Source: Vibrio ouci
Lineage (GTDB): Bacteria > Pseudomonadota > Gammaproteobacteria > Enterobacterales > Vibrionaceae
Length of the DNA stretch: 64,000 nucleotides
NCBI RefSeq assembly: GCF_004551525.1
Contig: NZ_SATR01000021.1
Coordinates: 17,333-81,332, forward strand
Direction: 5' to 3'
Below are positions 8,573 through 17,693 of the stretch, piece after piece. Numbering within the stretch: position 1 is the first letter of the stretch; each line of letters starts with the position of its first letter. The notes beneath the pieces were generated by a model that did no database searches, was not told where the DNA came from, and was given only the letters and a program-made list of their open reading frames with translations. A program made the position numbers and the translations under genes.

Positions 8573-9554
8573 GATTATTCACCAACATCCAGATAAAGAT
8601 CGGCGCACCAATTGAGGTTGTCACCACCCCCAATGGAAGCTCAGCCGCATCAAGTGCGGTTCTTGCGACAAGGTCAGCAAAAACCACCAGCGTGGCGCCC
8701 GATAAGGCTGAAAGCGGAATCAAATAACGATTCTCACTGCCTATAGCCAATCGTAAAAGGTGCGGTACCACCAATCCTACAAAACCAATTACGCCACCTA
8801 ACGCAACCGCGCCGCCAACAAGTAAGGACACTGCTAGGATCAACTTCCAACGTACAGCGTCAATATCTACACCAAGCTGCTTTGCGTGCAATTCGCCCAT
8901 CATTAATCTATCAAGCAAGGTGCCTTTAAAACATAGCCATAACAGCACTGGGATAAGGACAAGAGTCAGCATGTGGTGATACCAACTTGCTGCACCTATG
9001 CTTCCCATCAGCCAATACATCAGCTGACGCAGGCTTAGGTCATCGCTAAAGTAGAACGCCCAAGTCACTACCGCTCCGGACAATATACCCAGTGCCACAC
9101 CGACCAATAGTAAGCGTGTGGTGGTCAAGCGCATCGCTTTGGCGACAAAGACGAGCAGCATTGTGAAAGCCAGTGCACCAAGCACTGCAGCAATCATAAA
9201 GCCAAATGGTGTTGCTAGCGTCGGCGCAAAGAACAACAGCAGTACCATGAGCACGCTAGCGCCGCCGGATATACCAAGTACGCCAGGTTCTGCGAGAACA
9301 TTACCCAATAAAACCTGTAATACGGCACCAGAAACGGCAAGCGAAGCCCCAACCGCAATTGCAGCCAGCAAGCGAGGTAAACGTAATTGAACAATCAACT
9401 GTTCTTGTAGCGATGAAAGCGATTCAAACGGCGAGATAAACACTTCACCTACCATTAAGTAAAGCGCGCTAATGATAAAAAGTGAAAAGGCGCAGAGCCC
9501 ACCAAAGCGTATCCATCTTTGCTGCCTGCGATTGAGTAGCTGAGTAAATTCCAT
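8559..9554 (-). CDS. btuC: BtuC, vitamin B12 ABC transporter permease
   Basis: A 331-residue permease of the FecCD/BtuC family with about ten membrane helices. The coupling region [16 protein letters not shown] (about residue 250) is characteristic of the family. Length is close to E. coli BtuC (326). It forms a dimer with two BtuD subunits for cobalamin uptake across the inner membrane. The substrate assignment is by family resemblance and context, since FecCD-type siderophore permeases look alike. Confidence 0.82.
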   Translation of the reverse strand: MEFTQLLNRRQQRWIRFGGLCAFSLFIISALYLMVGEVFISPFESLSSLQEQLIVQLRLPRLLAAIAVGASLAVSGAVLQVLLGNVLAEPGVLGISGGASVLMVLLLFFAPTLATPFGFMIAAVLGALAFTMLLVFVAKAMRLTTTRLLLVGVALGILSGAVVTWAFYFSDDLSLRQLMYWLMGSIGAASWYHHMLTLVLIPVLLWLCFKGTLLDRLMMGELHAKQLGVDIDAVRWKLILAVSLLVGGAVALGGVIGFVGLVVPHLLRLAIGSENRYLIPLSALSGATLVVFADLVARTALDAAELPLGVVTTSIGAPIFIWMLVNNHDSR

Positions 9555-9584
9555 GTGGTTGCTGAGTAACCGAGCCTAGCCCCT

Positions 9585-9618
9585 AAAAATAATGGCTTAA
9601 CGATACCGTTAAGCCATT
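9585..9618 (-). terminator. Terminator downstream of astE
   Basis: A 12-bp stem (AATGGCTTAACG with its complement) has a 4-base loop. On the minus strand it is followed by ATTATTTTTAGG. It ends astE transcription ahead of btuC. Confidence 0.8.
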
Positions 9619-9662
9619 AAAATAGAAAGTGTAATCACTATATTCAACTTGAATGATTGTTA

Positions 9663-10691
9663 TCAATCGTAAACAAGCTGGCCTTCGTCATAGCGAGTTT
9701 TCACCGGGCAAACCATCAAAGCGGCACGCTGACCGATAGCAACATGACGATTAGGGAAAACAATTGCTTCCCCTTCATTTTTAGCCATCAGTGGTTTATC
9801 GCCATCATGTCCGAAAACTTCACCATGTTTAAAGGCGGTAAAGTTTGCTACTCCGTCATCAAACAAAAAGTCAAAGTCATCATGCAGACGTACAATAGTA
9901 CGACTGACTCGATACATGACCGGTTTACGTGGCAAATGCTCTGGTTCACTGTCTGAAATCAAATCACGTAGCGACAGATCAAACGCCACTAACTTATCCA
10001 ATTCATTTTGACCAATTTTAGCCACTCGGCCAAGCTCAACAGTCAGTGCCTGCGCACCAAAGTTCTCGGCGCTATACCAACTAAACGTGCTGGATGGCGC
10101 ATTCGAAAACATCACCGCTTCTAAATGGGCACTAGAGACAAATTCCATTAACGCCTGACTACGCACTGGATGTCTCACCTTCGGGCTGACGACAAATGAG
10201 TAATGCTTTGAATCGCGAATCGCACAATGAAGATCAAGGTGCCAACGCTGTTCTTGCTGAGTATTTTCAAAGAAATCAGTGACAATTTGTTTTAGGTTAT
10301 TCGCAATGTCGAGTTCTTTCGAAGGCTCATACTCTTTGTCGTCAAACAAACGATTTAAGTTCATTTCAATGAAGCGCGTATGGGCGTTAGTTGCCTCTGG
10401 GTGCGCATTAATGAACAGAAGTCGCTCGGTAACGGTTTGAAAACCTGTTTGGATATCTGTGATGATCTTATCGACGATCTCCATTGGCGCTGTTTCATCA
10501 CCATGGATACCGCAAGAGACAATGATGTGCTTGCTCTCTGATGAGAGGTTTGGAGGAATCACCTCCAACACACCACGTTGATGTAATTTGAATACTGTTC
10601 CACCAGCCACAGTCATTTCATTGGCAGGCATTTCTTGTTCTAAGTCTAAGCTGTCAAAAAGAAAAGATTGGCGAAAGAGATTTTTCGTCAT
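9663..10691 (-). CDS. astE: Succinylglutamate desuccinylase (AstE)
   Basis: A 342-residue zinc hydrolase of the AstE/aspartoacylase family that converts N-succinylglutamate to succinate and glutamate, the last step of the AST arginine pathway. Zn ligands are visible in IHGDE (H63, E66) and in WHLDLHC further on; VELGR carries a conserved Glu. The remaining ast genes are not in this window, so astE stands alone. It is preceded by a good Shine-Dalgarno (AAAGGAGTAG). Confidence 0.88.
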   Translation of the reverse strand: MTKNLFRQSFLFDSLDLEQEMPANEMTVAGGTVFKLHQRGVLEVIPPNLSSESKHIIVSCGIHGDETAPMEIVDKIITDIQTGFQTVTERLLFINAHPEATNAHTRFIEMNLNRLFDDKEYEPSKELDIANNLKQIVTDFFENTQQEQRWHLDLHCAIRDSKHYSFVVSPKVRHPVRSQALMEFVSSAHLEAVMFSNAPSSTFSWYSAENFGAQALTVELGRVAKIGQNELDKLVAFDLSLRDLISDSEPEHLPRKPVMYRVSRTIVRLHDDFDFLFDDGVANFTAFKHGEVFGHDGDKPLMAKNEGEAIVFPNRHVAIGQRAALMVCPVKTRYDEGQLVYD

Positions 10692-10840
10692 GCGCTACTC
10701 CTTTATTGCACAGCGGGTATGTTAAAGAATTGTTCATCTAAATTATGTAGGGGCGATCCCACTTATGGACACAAATTTTGTGCTTCATCGTAATTTATTA
10801 AATTGCCACCACCTTCTCGGCTGGTAGCGTCGCTGTACAA

Positions 10841-10866
10841 ATTAGCCGAGCAATTGCCCGGCTAAT
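10841..10866 (-). terminator. Probable terminator of the M3B peptidase gene
   Basis: An ATTAGCCG/CGGCTAAT 8-bp stem has a 10-base loop and is followed on the minus strand by a short T run. The T tract is weak. The rest of 10692-10890 shows nothing I recognise. Confidence 0.45.
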
Positions 10867-10890
10867 GATAATACCATGATTTAGAACCTG

Positions 10891-12681
10891 TTATTTTTGA
10901 TCTAGCAACAACTCAAACTCATCAATCTTGGCTTTTACTCGATCAATACTTTGCTGCCAAAAATCCGCATTCGATAAATCCATACCCAAATGTTTTGCGA
11001 CGACCTCTTCAGCCATCATTGAGCCTGTATCGCGTAACAGATTCACATAATCGGTATAGAAAGACTCCCCTTTACTCTCACGTTGAGCGTAAACGCCAAT
11101 GCTAAATAAATAGCCAAACAGATACGGGTAGTTGTAAAAGCTCACCTCTGAAATCGAGAAGTGCAATTTGCTAGCCCAGAAGTATGGATCGGGCTCTGAC
11201 ATGGAATCCCCGTACCACTCACTCCATGTTTCGCTCATCAGGTTACAAAGTTCGGGACCTGATAGCTCACCGTTACTGCGCTGCTCATAGAATCGTTTTT
11301 CAAATTCAAAACGCACAGGAATATTAATCATCAATGCATAGCAACTTGAGAGTTCTTCCCATAACATTTCTAGCTTTTCTTCACGGCTAGACACTTGTTC
11401 TAGCAGATAGTCACGCACAATGTTTTCAGCAAAGATCGACGCCGTTTCGGCCAACGTCATCGGGTAACGTGTCTGACAAAGTGGCATGTCACGCATCACC
11501 CAGTTGTGGAACGCATGACCAATCTCATGAGCCAGCGTTAACAAGTCTGAACGACTGCCACCCCATGTCATAAATACAAGTGGCGTTCTTGTTGCAGCAA
11601 ACTTAGTACAATAAGCCCCTAAACGGCGATTTTCAGTTGGCTCAGCATCAATCCAGCCATTTTCAACCATGCGGGTAACAAAGCTCGCCATTTCTGGTTC
11701 CACTTGCTCAAACGCGGCGTAGATGATCTCAATCGCTTCATCGAATGAGTACACTTTTGGCTCAGCGTCGGTCAAACTTGGCATTCCGGCTAGATGATTC
11801 CAAGGACGCATTTGTGGCAAACCATGAACGCAAGCCATCAATTGACCCGCTTTCTGCCCAACCGCCCTATTCGCTTTCGCAGTCTCCATCATCGCATTTA
11901 ATGTAGAAGCTTGAATTCGACTGTCATGAAGGCTTGGGTCTAAGAAACTTACATCAGCGACTTTTGAACGCTTTTGATATTCCGTTAAGCGCCAACCTCC
12001 AAGTGCATTGAGGATTGCAGCGAACGACTCTTGATTGTCTTTCATCGACTCTTGGATACCACGCCAAGCTGGCTCTTGCGCTTCAAAATCCGTCCCATAG
12101 AGGGTACTCGCCGCTTGAGAGAAGCCTACTTTGGTTCCTTGGCCATCTTGCAAGGTGACTTGTAGCGACCCCGTGATGTTATCGTATAATCGACCCCAGG
12201 CATCTCGACCATCCACTTGCATTGCGGTCAGGAGTTGCTCTTCTGCAACCGATAGCTTGGTCTCGGCAATCTTTCGTGTACATTCAATTTGGAATGCTTG
12301 GCCATTTACATCACCACTTTCATGGTTAAGCACATCAGTAATAAAGCTCTCTGGTGCGACCGTGAGTGCATTTTCATAAGGCGTAAACGCCTGAGAAAGT
12401 TCAGAGTTTAATTTAGCAATACGACCAATTAGCGCTTTGGCTTGAGTATTGGTTGCATCAATCGAAGCGTTACATTGAGCAAAAGTATTTACCGTCGCCA
12501 GCAGTTTTCCTGCTGCTTCACTGGTTTGAATGGCATTTTGCATAACACTGACGGCGCTGCAGTTATCGACATGAAGCACCAATACCTCAATGCACTGCTT
12601 AATGAGCTCAATGTCTTGTTCTATCTTTGGGTCTTCAAGGTGTTGATAAGCAATTGATAAATTCCAACTCGGTGCTGTCAT
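10891..12681 (-). CDS. M3 family oligoendopeptidase (PepF-like)
   Basis: A 596-residue cytoplasmic zinc metallopeptidase of the M3B (oligoendopeptidase F) group. The active site is HEIGHAFH (H385, E386, H389), with a downstream Glu in the segment MTLAETASIFAEN. The N-terminal helical region (1-200) is the usual oligopeptidase lid. It cleaves short peptides. It starts 14 bp upstream of, and on the same strand as, cobC, so it may be read from the cob promoter. Confidence 0.88.
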   Translation of the reverse strand: MTAPSWNLSIAYQHLEDPKIEQDIELIKQCIEVLVLHVDNCSAVSVMQNAIQTSEAAGKLLATVNTFAQCNASIDATNTQAKALIGRIAKLNSELSQAFTPYENALTVAPESFITDVLNHESGDVNGQAFQIECTRKIAETKLSVAEEQLLTAMQVDGRDAWGRLYDNITGSLQVTLQDGQGTKVGFSQAASTLYGTDFEAQEPAWRGIQESMKDNQESFAAILNALGGWRLTEYQKRSKVADVSFLDPSLHDSRIQASTLNAMMETAKANRAVGQKAGQLMACVHGLPQMRPWNHLAGMPSLTDAEPKVYSFDEAIEIIYAAFEQVEPEMASFVTRMVENGWIDAEPTENRRLGAYCTKFAATRTPLVFMTWGGSRSDLLTLAHEIGHAFHNWVMRDMPLCQTRYPMTLAETASIFAENIVRDYLLEQVSSREEKLEMLWEELSSCYALMINIPVRFEFEKRFYEQRSNGELSGPELCNLMSETWSEWYGDSMSEPDPYFWASKLHFSISEVSFYNYPYLFGYLFSIGVYAQRESKGESFYTDYVNLLRDTGSMMAEEVVAKHLGMDLSNADFWQQSIDRVKAKIDEFELLLDQK

Positions 12682-12695
12682 CTTGTGTCCTTACC

Positions 12696-13328
12696 TTAAA
12701 TTAATGGTTTACCAATCATACAAACTCGTAGGTAGTTTTTATCGGCTTGAGTGAGTTGTATGTGGGTCAGTGTTTGGTGACCGATTTGTAGGGTTGAGTA
12801 GAGCGATGGATTAGCACAATCGAGCTGCAATACATTCGCTAAAATCATTCGAATCGTGCCACCATGACATACGATCAATGTATCTTGGTCAAGCGTTTGG
12901 ATAAAACTTTCCCAAGCCTTTGAGATTCGATTGTAGAACTGTTCTAAAGGTTCCGCATTGGGCAGCACATTGTTCGCAGGATCACGCCAAAAAGCATCAA
13001 ATTTGGCCCAGTCAGACGATGCCTCTTCAAACGGCACACCATCTAAATCGCCAAAATGGGTTTCTTTCCAATTGTCGGTCACGTTGAGAGCAAGCTCTGG
13101 GCAATCATCAACTAGCTGCTGAGCCAATACTTGGCATCGCTTTAATGGCGAGCTTTCAATTGCGGTAAAGCCTAAGCCCTCTTTACTCAATGCGTTACAA
13201 ATCGAGTGCTGTGTAGCCAAAGAGACTTCAATATCAGTATGGCCATAGAGGGCTGGTGCACCTTGCGTTTTACCGTGGCGTAATAGATAGATATTGAACG
13301 TCTTCATTTCAGTCATTGGTTGCGTCAC
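12696..13328 (-). CDS. cobC: Histidine phosphatase, probable alpha-ribazole phosphatase (CobC)
   Basis: A 210-residue phosphoglycerate-mutase-like phosphatase. The phosphohistidine motif is LLRHGKT (His near residue 18), and the second His is in VCHGGT. The start is a GTG whose sequence overlaps the cobU stop (GTGA). In-frame ATGs at codons 5 and 8 are alternatives. It is last in the cobT-cobS-cobU-cobC cluster, which supports removal of the 5'-phosphate from alpha-ribazole(-phosphate) in the cobalamin lower-loop pathway. Confidence 0.82.
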   Translation of the reverse strand: MTQPMTEMKTFNIYLLRHGKTQGAPALYGHTDIEVSLATQHSICNALSKEGLGFTAIESSPLKRCQVLAQQLVDDCPELALNVTDNWKETHFGDLDGVPFEEASSDWAKFDAFWRDPANNVLPNAEPLEQFYNRISKAWESFIQTLDQDTLIVCHGGTIRMILANVLQLDCANPSLYSTLQIGHQTLTHIQLTQADKNYLRVCMIGKPLI

Positions 13329-13864
13329 GCTTTAGTTCCTTTAAGAATCATAGGCAAACCAGCAGCGACAAACGTCACTTGCTCCGCAACTTTCGCTATT
13401 GCTTGATTCATCCAGCCGGCGTTATCGACAAAGAGCCTAGAGACTTCACCCATAGGCACAACGCCTAAGCCAACTTCATTAGAAACCAGAATCACTTGTG
13501 CAGAAGTGTTATTAAGAGCTTCAACCAACTCCGTCACTCGCTGTTGAATCTGAGCCTCATCTAGCGTAGTACCTTCATTGTAGATAACGTTATTGAGCCA
13601 CAGGGTTAAACAGTCAACTAGAACCACATCGTTACTATCAAAGCGAGTTAATAAAGCAGCTAATTTGGTCGGACACTCATGCTCTGTCCAACTATCGCCT
13701 CTTGATTGCTGATGGTGAGCTATACGCGCTCGCATCTCTTCGTCAAACGGGATAGCGGTCGCCACGTAATGCTTGGTTGATTGCTTGGCTAGCTCACTCA
13801 CACAAGTTTCAGCAAAACGTGATTTCCCAGAGCGAGCTCCGCCTAAAATGAGATGTATACTCAT
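13325..13864 (-). CDS. cobU: CobU, adenosylcobinamide kinase/guanylyltransferase
   Basis: 179 residues from the ATG that overlaps the cobS stop (ATGA); an upstream in-frame ATG would add six residues. The P-loop GGARSGKS is near the start, and [10 protein letters not shown] is a conserved CobU segment. It phosphorylates adenosylcobinamide and transfers GMP to give adenosylcobinamide-GDP. It is coupled to both neighbours by 4-bp overlaps. Confidence 0.93.
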   Translation of the reverse strand: MSIHLILGGARSGKSRFAETCVSELAKQSTKHYVATAIPFDEEMRARIAHHQQSRGDSWTEHECPTKLAALLTRFDSNDVVLVDCLTLWLNNVIYNEGTTLDEAQIQQRVTELVEALNNTSAQVILVSNEVGLGVVPMGEVSRLFVDNAGWMNQAIAKVAEQVTFVAAGLPMILKGTKA

Positions 13865-14637
13865 GCGCCATTCACCATCCATGCAATCAAGGTTAGGTAG
13901 ATCAATAGTTCACTGAGTTGTTGCGCCGCACCTAAACAATCTCCGGTAAAGCCACCGATTCGCTCTAGAAGCCAACGCTTGAACAGAAAACGAAACACGA
14001 TAATCACCGCCACTAAGGTAAAGGCAACAGGCAAGCTCAGAAGCAAACAAGGCACTACACCTGTTGCCAGCAGTACGGTAAGTTCCAGTTTAGACTGCTG
14101 CTGAGCAAGAGGTTTGCTTTTACTGGCATCCGCATCACTGACATAAGGCATATCATAGATCAGCGATGCCGCAACGGCGCGCGATAAGGTGTATGCGACA
14201 ATAATAAACGTCGCTATTTGCTCAAACTTAACCAGTTCAGACAGCAGTACATACTTACCAAGTAGTACCATCACCAACGCGCTCGCCCCATAGGTACCGA
14301 TGCGACTATCTTTCATAATGGTGAGGCGACGCTCTAGGGTCATGCCGCCACCGATACCATCGGCCATGTCCGTCAAACCATCTTCATGAAACGCGCCAGT
14401 CAACATAAGGCTAAACACCATCATGATAATAATCGCGACTGAAGCAGGTAGAACAGACGATGCCAAACCATATACGAGAGCGCACAAGCTACCTAACAGT
14501 AACCCCACAAGGGCAAAGTAACGCCCCGCTTGATTCATCCGCTCTTCACTGTAAGGAATTGAAGCGGGAACCGGAATTCGAGAGAAAAAACCAAGCGCTA
14601 GCATAAACAGTTGGTACTGGTACTTGAGAGTCATCAT
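13861..14637 (-). CDS. cobS: CobS, adenosylcobinamide-GDP ribazoletransferase (cobalamin synthase)
   Basis: A 258-residue integral membrane protein with multiple helices. Conserved acidic motif: [16 protein letters not shown] (about 83-98), the metal/substrate site of CobS. It joins alpha-ribazole to adenosylcobinamide-GDP to make adenosylcobalamin at the inner membrane. It overlaps cobT (upstream) and cobU (downstream) by 4 bp each. Confidence 0.93.
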   Translation of the reverse strand: MMTLKYQYQLFMLALGFFSRIPVPASIPYSEERMNQAGRYFALVGLLLGSLCALVYGLASSVLPASVAIIIMMVFSLMLTGAFHEDGLTDMADGIGGGMTLERRLTIMKDSRIGTYGASALVMVLLGKYVLLSELVKFEQIATFIIVAYTLSRAVAASLIYDMPYVSDADASKSKPLAQQQSKLELTVLLATGVVPCLLLSLPVAFTLVAVIIVFRFLFKRWLLERIGGFTGDCLGAAQQLSELLIYLTLIAWMVNGA

Positions 14638-15719
14638 TGCTCGACAACCACTCCTGCCTCTTCAAAGCTGGCCATATTGTTGTAGAACTCCGCCGCCGCG
14701 CGAAGCAGTGGCATTGCCAATACTGCGCCCGTCCCCTCACCTAAGCGTAGAGACAGGTCCAAAATCGGCTCAGCGTCGAGTTCTTTAAGTAGATACTGAT
14801 GCCCGGCTTCATGAGATTGATGAGCAAAGATCATGATATCTCGACATTGCGGGTTGATCAGAGCCGCCGCGTACGCTGCTGCTGTGACGATAAAACCATC
14901 AACCAGTACTGGCGTGTTGCGCTTAGCTGCGGCAAGGAAGCCACCGACCATTTGCACAATCTCGAAACCGCCGACTTCAGCCAATACCGATAATACGTCC
15001 TGGTTACGACAACGAGAGACGCCCAGCGTAACTAGCTCTACTTTTCGTTGCCACTGCTCATCACTGATACCTGTGCCGCGGCCAACACAATCTTTGGCAT
15101 CACGCTTAGACAAGGCACTTAGGATTGCAGCGGCGCTGCTGGTATTACCGATGCCCATTTCGCCAAACATGACGATAGTACTGCCATCTTCAATCATCTG
15201 AGTAACCAACGTCTGACCGAGTTCAATGCCTTGTTTGACTTGCTCAGCCGTCATTGCGGCTTGTTTGGCGAAATTTTCTGTTCTGCTGCCGAGTCGCTGA
15301 ACGATAAAGTTCGCATAGTCATGCTCGACAGGAAGCAAGATCCCTGTATCAACGACCTTAAGGGCCACATCATTGGTGCGACAGAAACAATTGATCGCCG
15401 CGCCGCCCGCTAAGAAGTTTAAAACCATTTGCTGCGTGACAGCACTTGGCGCAATGCTAACACCCTCATCGGCGATACCATGGTCACCCGCGAAGACAAT
15501 TGCGGTTGGGTTCTTTAACTCAATATTTGTGACAAGGTCACCTTCATTGCCACTTTGAATCATCGCAAGTTGGTGCGCAATCGTTTCTAGCTGGCCTAAT
15601 GCGCCGACTGGTTTAGTTTTTTGATTGATACGATGCCAAATAGCATCAGAAAAGCGTTGTTCTAACATAGGGAGTTTACTTAGGCCTTGCGACTGAAAAA
15701 ACGTTGTTGATAGTGGCAT
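14634..15719 (-). CDS. cobT: CobT, nicotinate-nucleotide:dimethylbenzimidazole phosphoribosyltransferase
   Basis: About 361 residues from the chosen ATG. It makes alpha-ribazole-5'-phosphate for the lower ligand of cobalamin. Family motifs: [11 protein letters not shown] near the N-terminus, [26 protein letters not shown], and the catalytic Glu in RLGEGTGA near the C-terminus. The start is uncertain. The chosen ATG overlaps the flavin reductase gene by 44 bp. A later ATG (position 15668) would avoid the overlap and give 344 residues. No start has a strong ribosome binding site, so coupling to the upstream gene is likely. Confidence 0.92.
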   Translation of the reverse strand: MPLSTTFFQSQGLSKLPMLEQRFSDAIWHRINQKTKPVGALGQLETIAHQLAMIQSGNEGDLVTNIELKNPTAIVFAGDHGIADEGVSIAPSAVTQQMVLNFLAGGAAINCFCRTNDVALKVVDTGILLPVEHDYANFIVQRLGSRTENFAKQAAMTAEQVKQGIELGQTLVTQMIEDGSTIVMFGEMGIGNTSSAAAILSALSKRDAKDCVGRGTGISDEQWQRKVELVTLGVSRCRNQDVLSVLAEVGGFEIVQMVGGFLAAAKRNTPVLVDGFIVTAAAYAAALINPQCRDIMIFAHQSHEAGHQYLLKELDAEPILDLSLRLGEGTGAVLAMPLLRAAAEFYNNMASFEEAGVVVEQ

Positions 15720-16287
15720 ACTGGCTACCGCCAAGACGAGACAATGGATTCACTTTCAAAGCGTCCACAACCAGTCGGTCACTTCGTTCACCAATCACTT
15801 CAGGCGAAATATAGATTTGTTCAATTTCAGCGAAGATAAGACTTTGCGGAGTTTCACCAATCTCTTTCACTTCAAATAGCTTACAGCCAAACGCGATCGG
15901 GCAGTCTTTAACACGAGGCAACTCAAAACCTTCAAACTCGACAAGCTCTAACTCAGACGCATCCACCTCTGACTCACCGTGGTCCAGTGTTGCAGCAGTT
16001 TGAGTCACTTCATTGGCCAAGGCTTCATGGGCAATATGGACAACCATTCGCCCCGTTTCAAGAACGTTACGAGTGGTATCTTTCACCTCACCACTTGGCT
16101 TTTTACCCACAGAAAACATTAATAGTGGTGGGTTGCTAGAAATAGGCGTAAAGTAAGAAAACGGCGCGAGGTTATAATTGCTTTCCCCAGACTCAGTCAA
16201 TACCCAAGCGATGGGTCTCGGTATCACGGTTTGAGTCATAAGGTGGTAGATTTGGGTAGGTGCTAGTGTGCTGAGATTGATGTTCAT
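15676..16287 (-). CDS. Flavin reductase-like FMN-binding protein
   Basis: 203 residues of the flavin reductase-like split-barrel family. PRPIAWV (about 23-29) and the segment [12 protein letters not shown] are the usual start of the FMN site. The family reduces or binds FMN in the cytoplasm. It is the first gene of the cob cluster and overlaps cobT. Reduced flavin is needed both for cobalt reduction before adenosylation and for BluB-type dimethylbenzimidazole formation, so a supporting role in corrinoid metabolism is a reasonable inference. The protein itself is not BluB. Confidence 0.8.
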   Translation of the reverse strand: MNINLSTLAPTQIYHLMTQTVIPRPIAWVLTESGESNYNLAPFSYFTPISSNPPLLMFSVGKKPSGEVKDTTRNVLETGRMVVHIAHEALANEVTQTAATLDHGESEVDASELELVEFEGFELPRVKDCPIAFGCKLFEVKEIGETPQSLIFAEIEQIYISPEVIGERSDRLVVDALKVNPLSRLGGSQYATINNVFSVARPK

Positions 16288-16290
16288 CTC

Positions 16291-16362
16291 TTATCCTTTT
16301 CGCTGAAATCCTTCGCTCCGAGTGTAACTTGAAATCAGGGACTTAACACCCCTTATCACCAT
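16291..16362 (-). CDS. Possible 23-residue leader peptide before the flavin reductase gene
   Basis: A short ORF begins with ATG-GTG three bases after AGGGGAGG and ends two codons before the flavin reductase ATG (TAA GAG ATG). The peptide is basic with no known motif. The ribosome binding site and the close spacing suggest a leader, but such short ORFs arise by chance, so confidence is low. Confidence 0.3.
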   Translation of the reverse strand: MVIRGVKSLISSYTRSEGFQRKG

Positions 16363-16386
16363 ATGCCTCCCCTGTTTTCTACTAAT

Positions 16387-16415
16387 TTGACTCCTATTCT
16401 GAGTGGAAATATGAA
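16387..16415 (+). promoter_or_regulatory. Sigma70-like promoter for the 28-residue ORF
   Basis: TTGACT, 17 bases, then TATGAA. This is a good -35 and a fair -10, and it reads toward the palindrome at 16436 and the small ORF at 16531. Confidence 0.45.
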
Positions 16416-16435
16416 AGTTTTAACAGTTGTAGTCT

Positions 16436-16451
16436 ATCTTATTAATAAGAT
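16436..16451. promoter_or_regulatory. Perfect 16-bp palindrome, possible operator
   Basis: ATCTTATTAATAAGAT is fully self-complementary. It lies about 20 bases after the predicted promoter and between the divergent flavin reductase/cob cluster and the small ORF. It could be an operator for a dimeric repressor. I do not recognise the binding protein. Confidence 0.4.
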
Positions 16452-16530
16452 GAGGAATTATAACGGCATGAACTCTGCATTCTTTTAGCCGTGATATCGC
16501 TTATCTCATCTGTAACGTGAAGGAGGCTTT

Positions 16531-16617
16531 ATGTTTGCCAACCAACGATCGAATAAGCAAAAACCGAACAAATCTCCACAACGAAATCAAAAGAAAGTCC
16601 CTATGTCTCTAACATAG
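16531..16617 (+). CDS. 28-residue basic small protein
   Basis: An ORF of 28 codons plus stop, preceded by a near-perfect Shine-Dalgarno (AAGGAGG, 4 bases before the ATG). The peptide begins MFANQRSNKQKPNKS and is very rich in Lys, Asn and Gln, with no hydrophobic segment. It could bind nucleic acid. A promoter-like sequence lies 116 bp upstream and a hairpin 8 bp downstream. I do not recognise the family. Confidence 0.5.
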   Translation: MFANQRSNKQKPNKSPQRNQKKVPMSLT

Positions 16618-16624
16618 CTGTAAA

Positions 16625-16651
16625 AAGACCTCGCTAATCTAGCGAGGTCTT
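16625..16651 (-). terminator. Strong hairpin; terminator reading on the minus strand
   Basis: An 11-bp stem (AAGACCTCGCT with its complement) has a 5-base loop. The T run (TTTTTA) follows it only on the minus strand, yet no minus-strand gene ends here. On the plus strand it would close the 28-residue ORF but lacks a clear T tract. Confidence 0.65.
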
Positions 16652-16823
16652 CCGTAATCTCCCATCGCTCTATATCGTTCAAAATCTGTTGTTATTGTTT
16701 ACTCACTGCCCAGTTAGTGTTGTGCAGTTTGTTTTCGATCACAGTAATTGCGCGGCGTTTGTTGGATGCTTACCGATTAAGCGCGGAGTTTTCCGCAGGA
16801 CTGAAACGCACTACACGTAACCT

Positions 16824-17504
16824 ATGACAGATAACCTAATTGTGATCACCGCTGGTAGTACAGGACTGGTTGGTAATGAGCTTCTCAAGCAAATGTTGGA
16901 CGCAGGCCCAATTGAACGCATCTACGCGCTGTCACGTAAAGAGTTACCGTTTTTCCATTCTAAACTAACCACAATCAAACACCCTGAGCTGCGCGTGCTT
17001 GATTGGCAGTCCGATGAGCCTCAACCTAAATACGGGTTTATTTGCCTAGGCACCACATTAAAAGAGGCAGGCTCAAAGCAAGCATTAGAGAAGATTGATC
17101 ATGAACTGGTCTGCCAGGTCGCTCAAGAGATGAAACTTCTTGGCGTGACTCATCTAGCCGTTGTATCGAGTGTCGGTGCGTCCTCGCGATCGTTTTCTCA
17201 CTACTTGCGCTGTAAAGGACGTATGGAGTTAGCCATCGAAAGAATGCAGTTTGAGCGAGTGGTGTTCGCCAGACCTGGCCCACTTAAAGGGCTTAGAGAG
17301 AACCCGCGTAAAGACGAAGTCGTTACCCAAACCATGCTTAAAATCATGCAGCCTTTGATGATTGGTCCGCTCGCCAAGCTGATTCCAATCGACGCCGCTG
17401 ACGTTGCTCAAGCAATGCAATATCAGTTATTCAGTCACTCAAATAAAAAAATCGAACTTATTGATTCAGTCGATATGAAAAAACTGCTCAAGAAATATCG
17501 CTAA
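16824..17504 (+). CDS. NAD(P)-binding Rossmann-fold protein (TIP30/YbjT-like)
   Basis: 226 residues of the atypical short-chain dehydrogenase type. The cofactor-binding loop is TAGSTGLVGNELL at residues 9-21. An LGTT segment follows near residue 74, then VVSSVGAS near 110. No clear YxxxK active site is apparent, although YLRCKGRME occupies its place. Members act as NAD(P)H sensors or ubiquinone-associated proteins. No substrate can be inferred. Single-gene unit. Confidence 0.75.
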   Translation: MTDNLIVITAGSTGLVGNELLKQMLDAGPIERIYALSRKELPFFHSKLTTIKHPELRVLDWQSDEPQPKYGFICLGTTLKEAGSKQALEKIDHELVCQVAQEMKLLGVTHLAVVSSVGASSRSFSHYLRCKGRMELAIERMQFERVVFARPGPLKGLRENPRKDEVVTQTMLKIMQPLMIGPLAKLIPIDAADVAQAMQYQLFSHSNKKIELIDSVDMKKLLKKYR

Positions 17505-17576
17505 TCGATTAATATTTATAAACATTTGCTTAAATTCTCTTCAACCTCTCCCTTTAATAACTCAACGTTATATTTA

Positions 17577-17604
17577 ATACCCAAATGTCACTTCATTTGG
17601 GTAT
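17577..17604. terminator. Hairpin after the Rossmann-fold gene
   Basis: An 11-bp stem (ATACCCAAATG with its complement) has a 6-base loop. There is no T tract, so its role as a terminator is tentative. Confidence 0.4.
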
Positions 17605-17693
17605 ATCAAATCCATTAATCTCTTACCAAACCACACCCCATAAGGTATAAATTTCACTTATACCTAACAATAAAATCATAAGGACAATCAATT

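Noticed and set aside
9555..9662. Cobalamin riboswitch before btuC
   Set aside because: The space is only about 100 bp, holds the astE terminator, and shows none of the conserved B12-box elements.
9657..9956. 99-codon frame on the plus strand
   Set aside because: Antisense to the conserved astE coding sequence; no motif.
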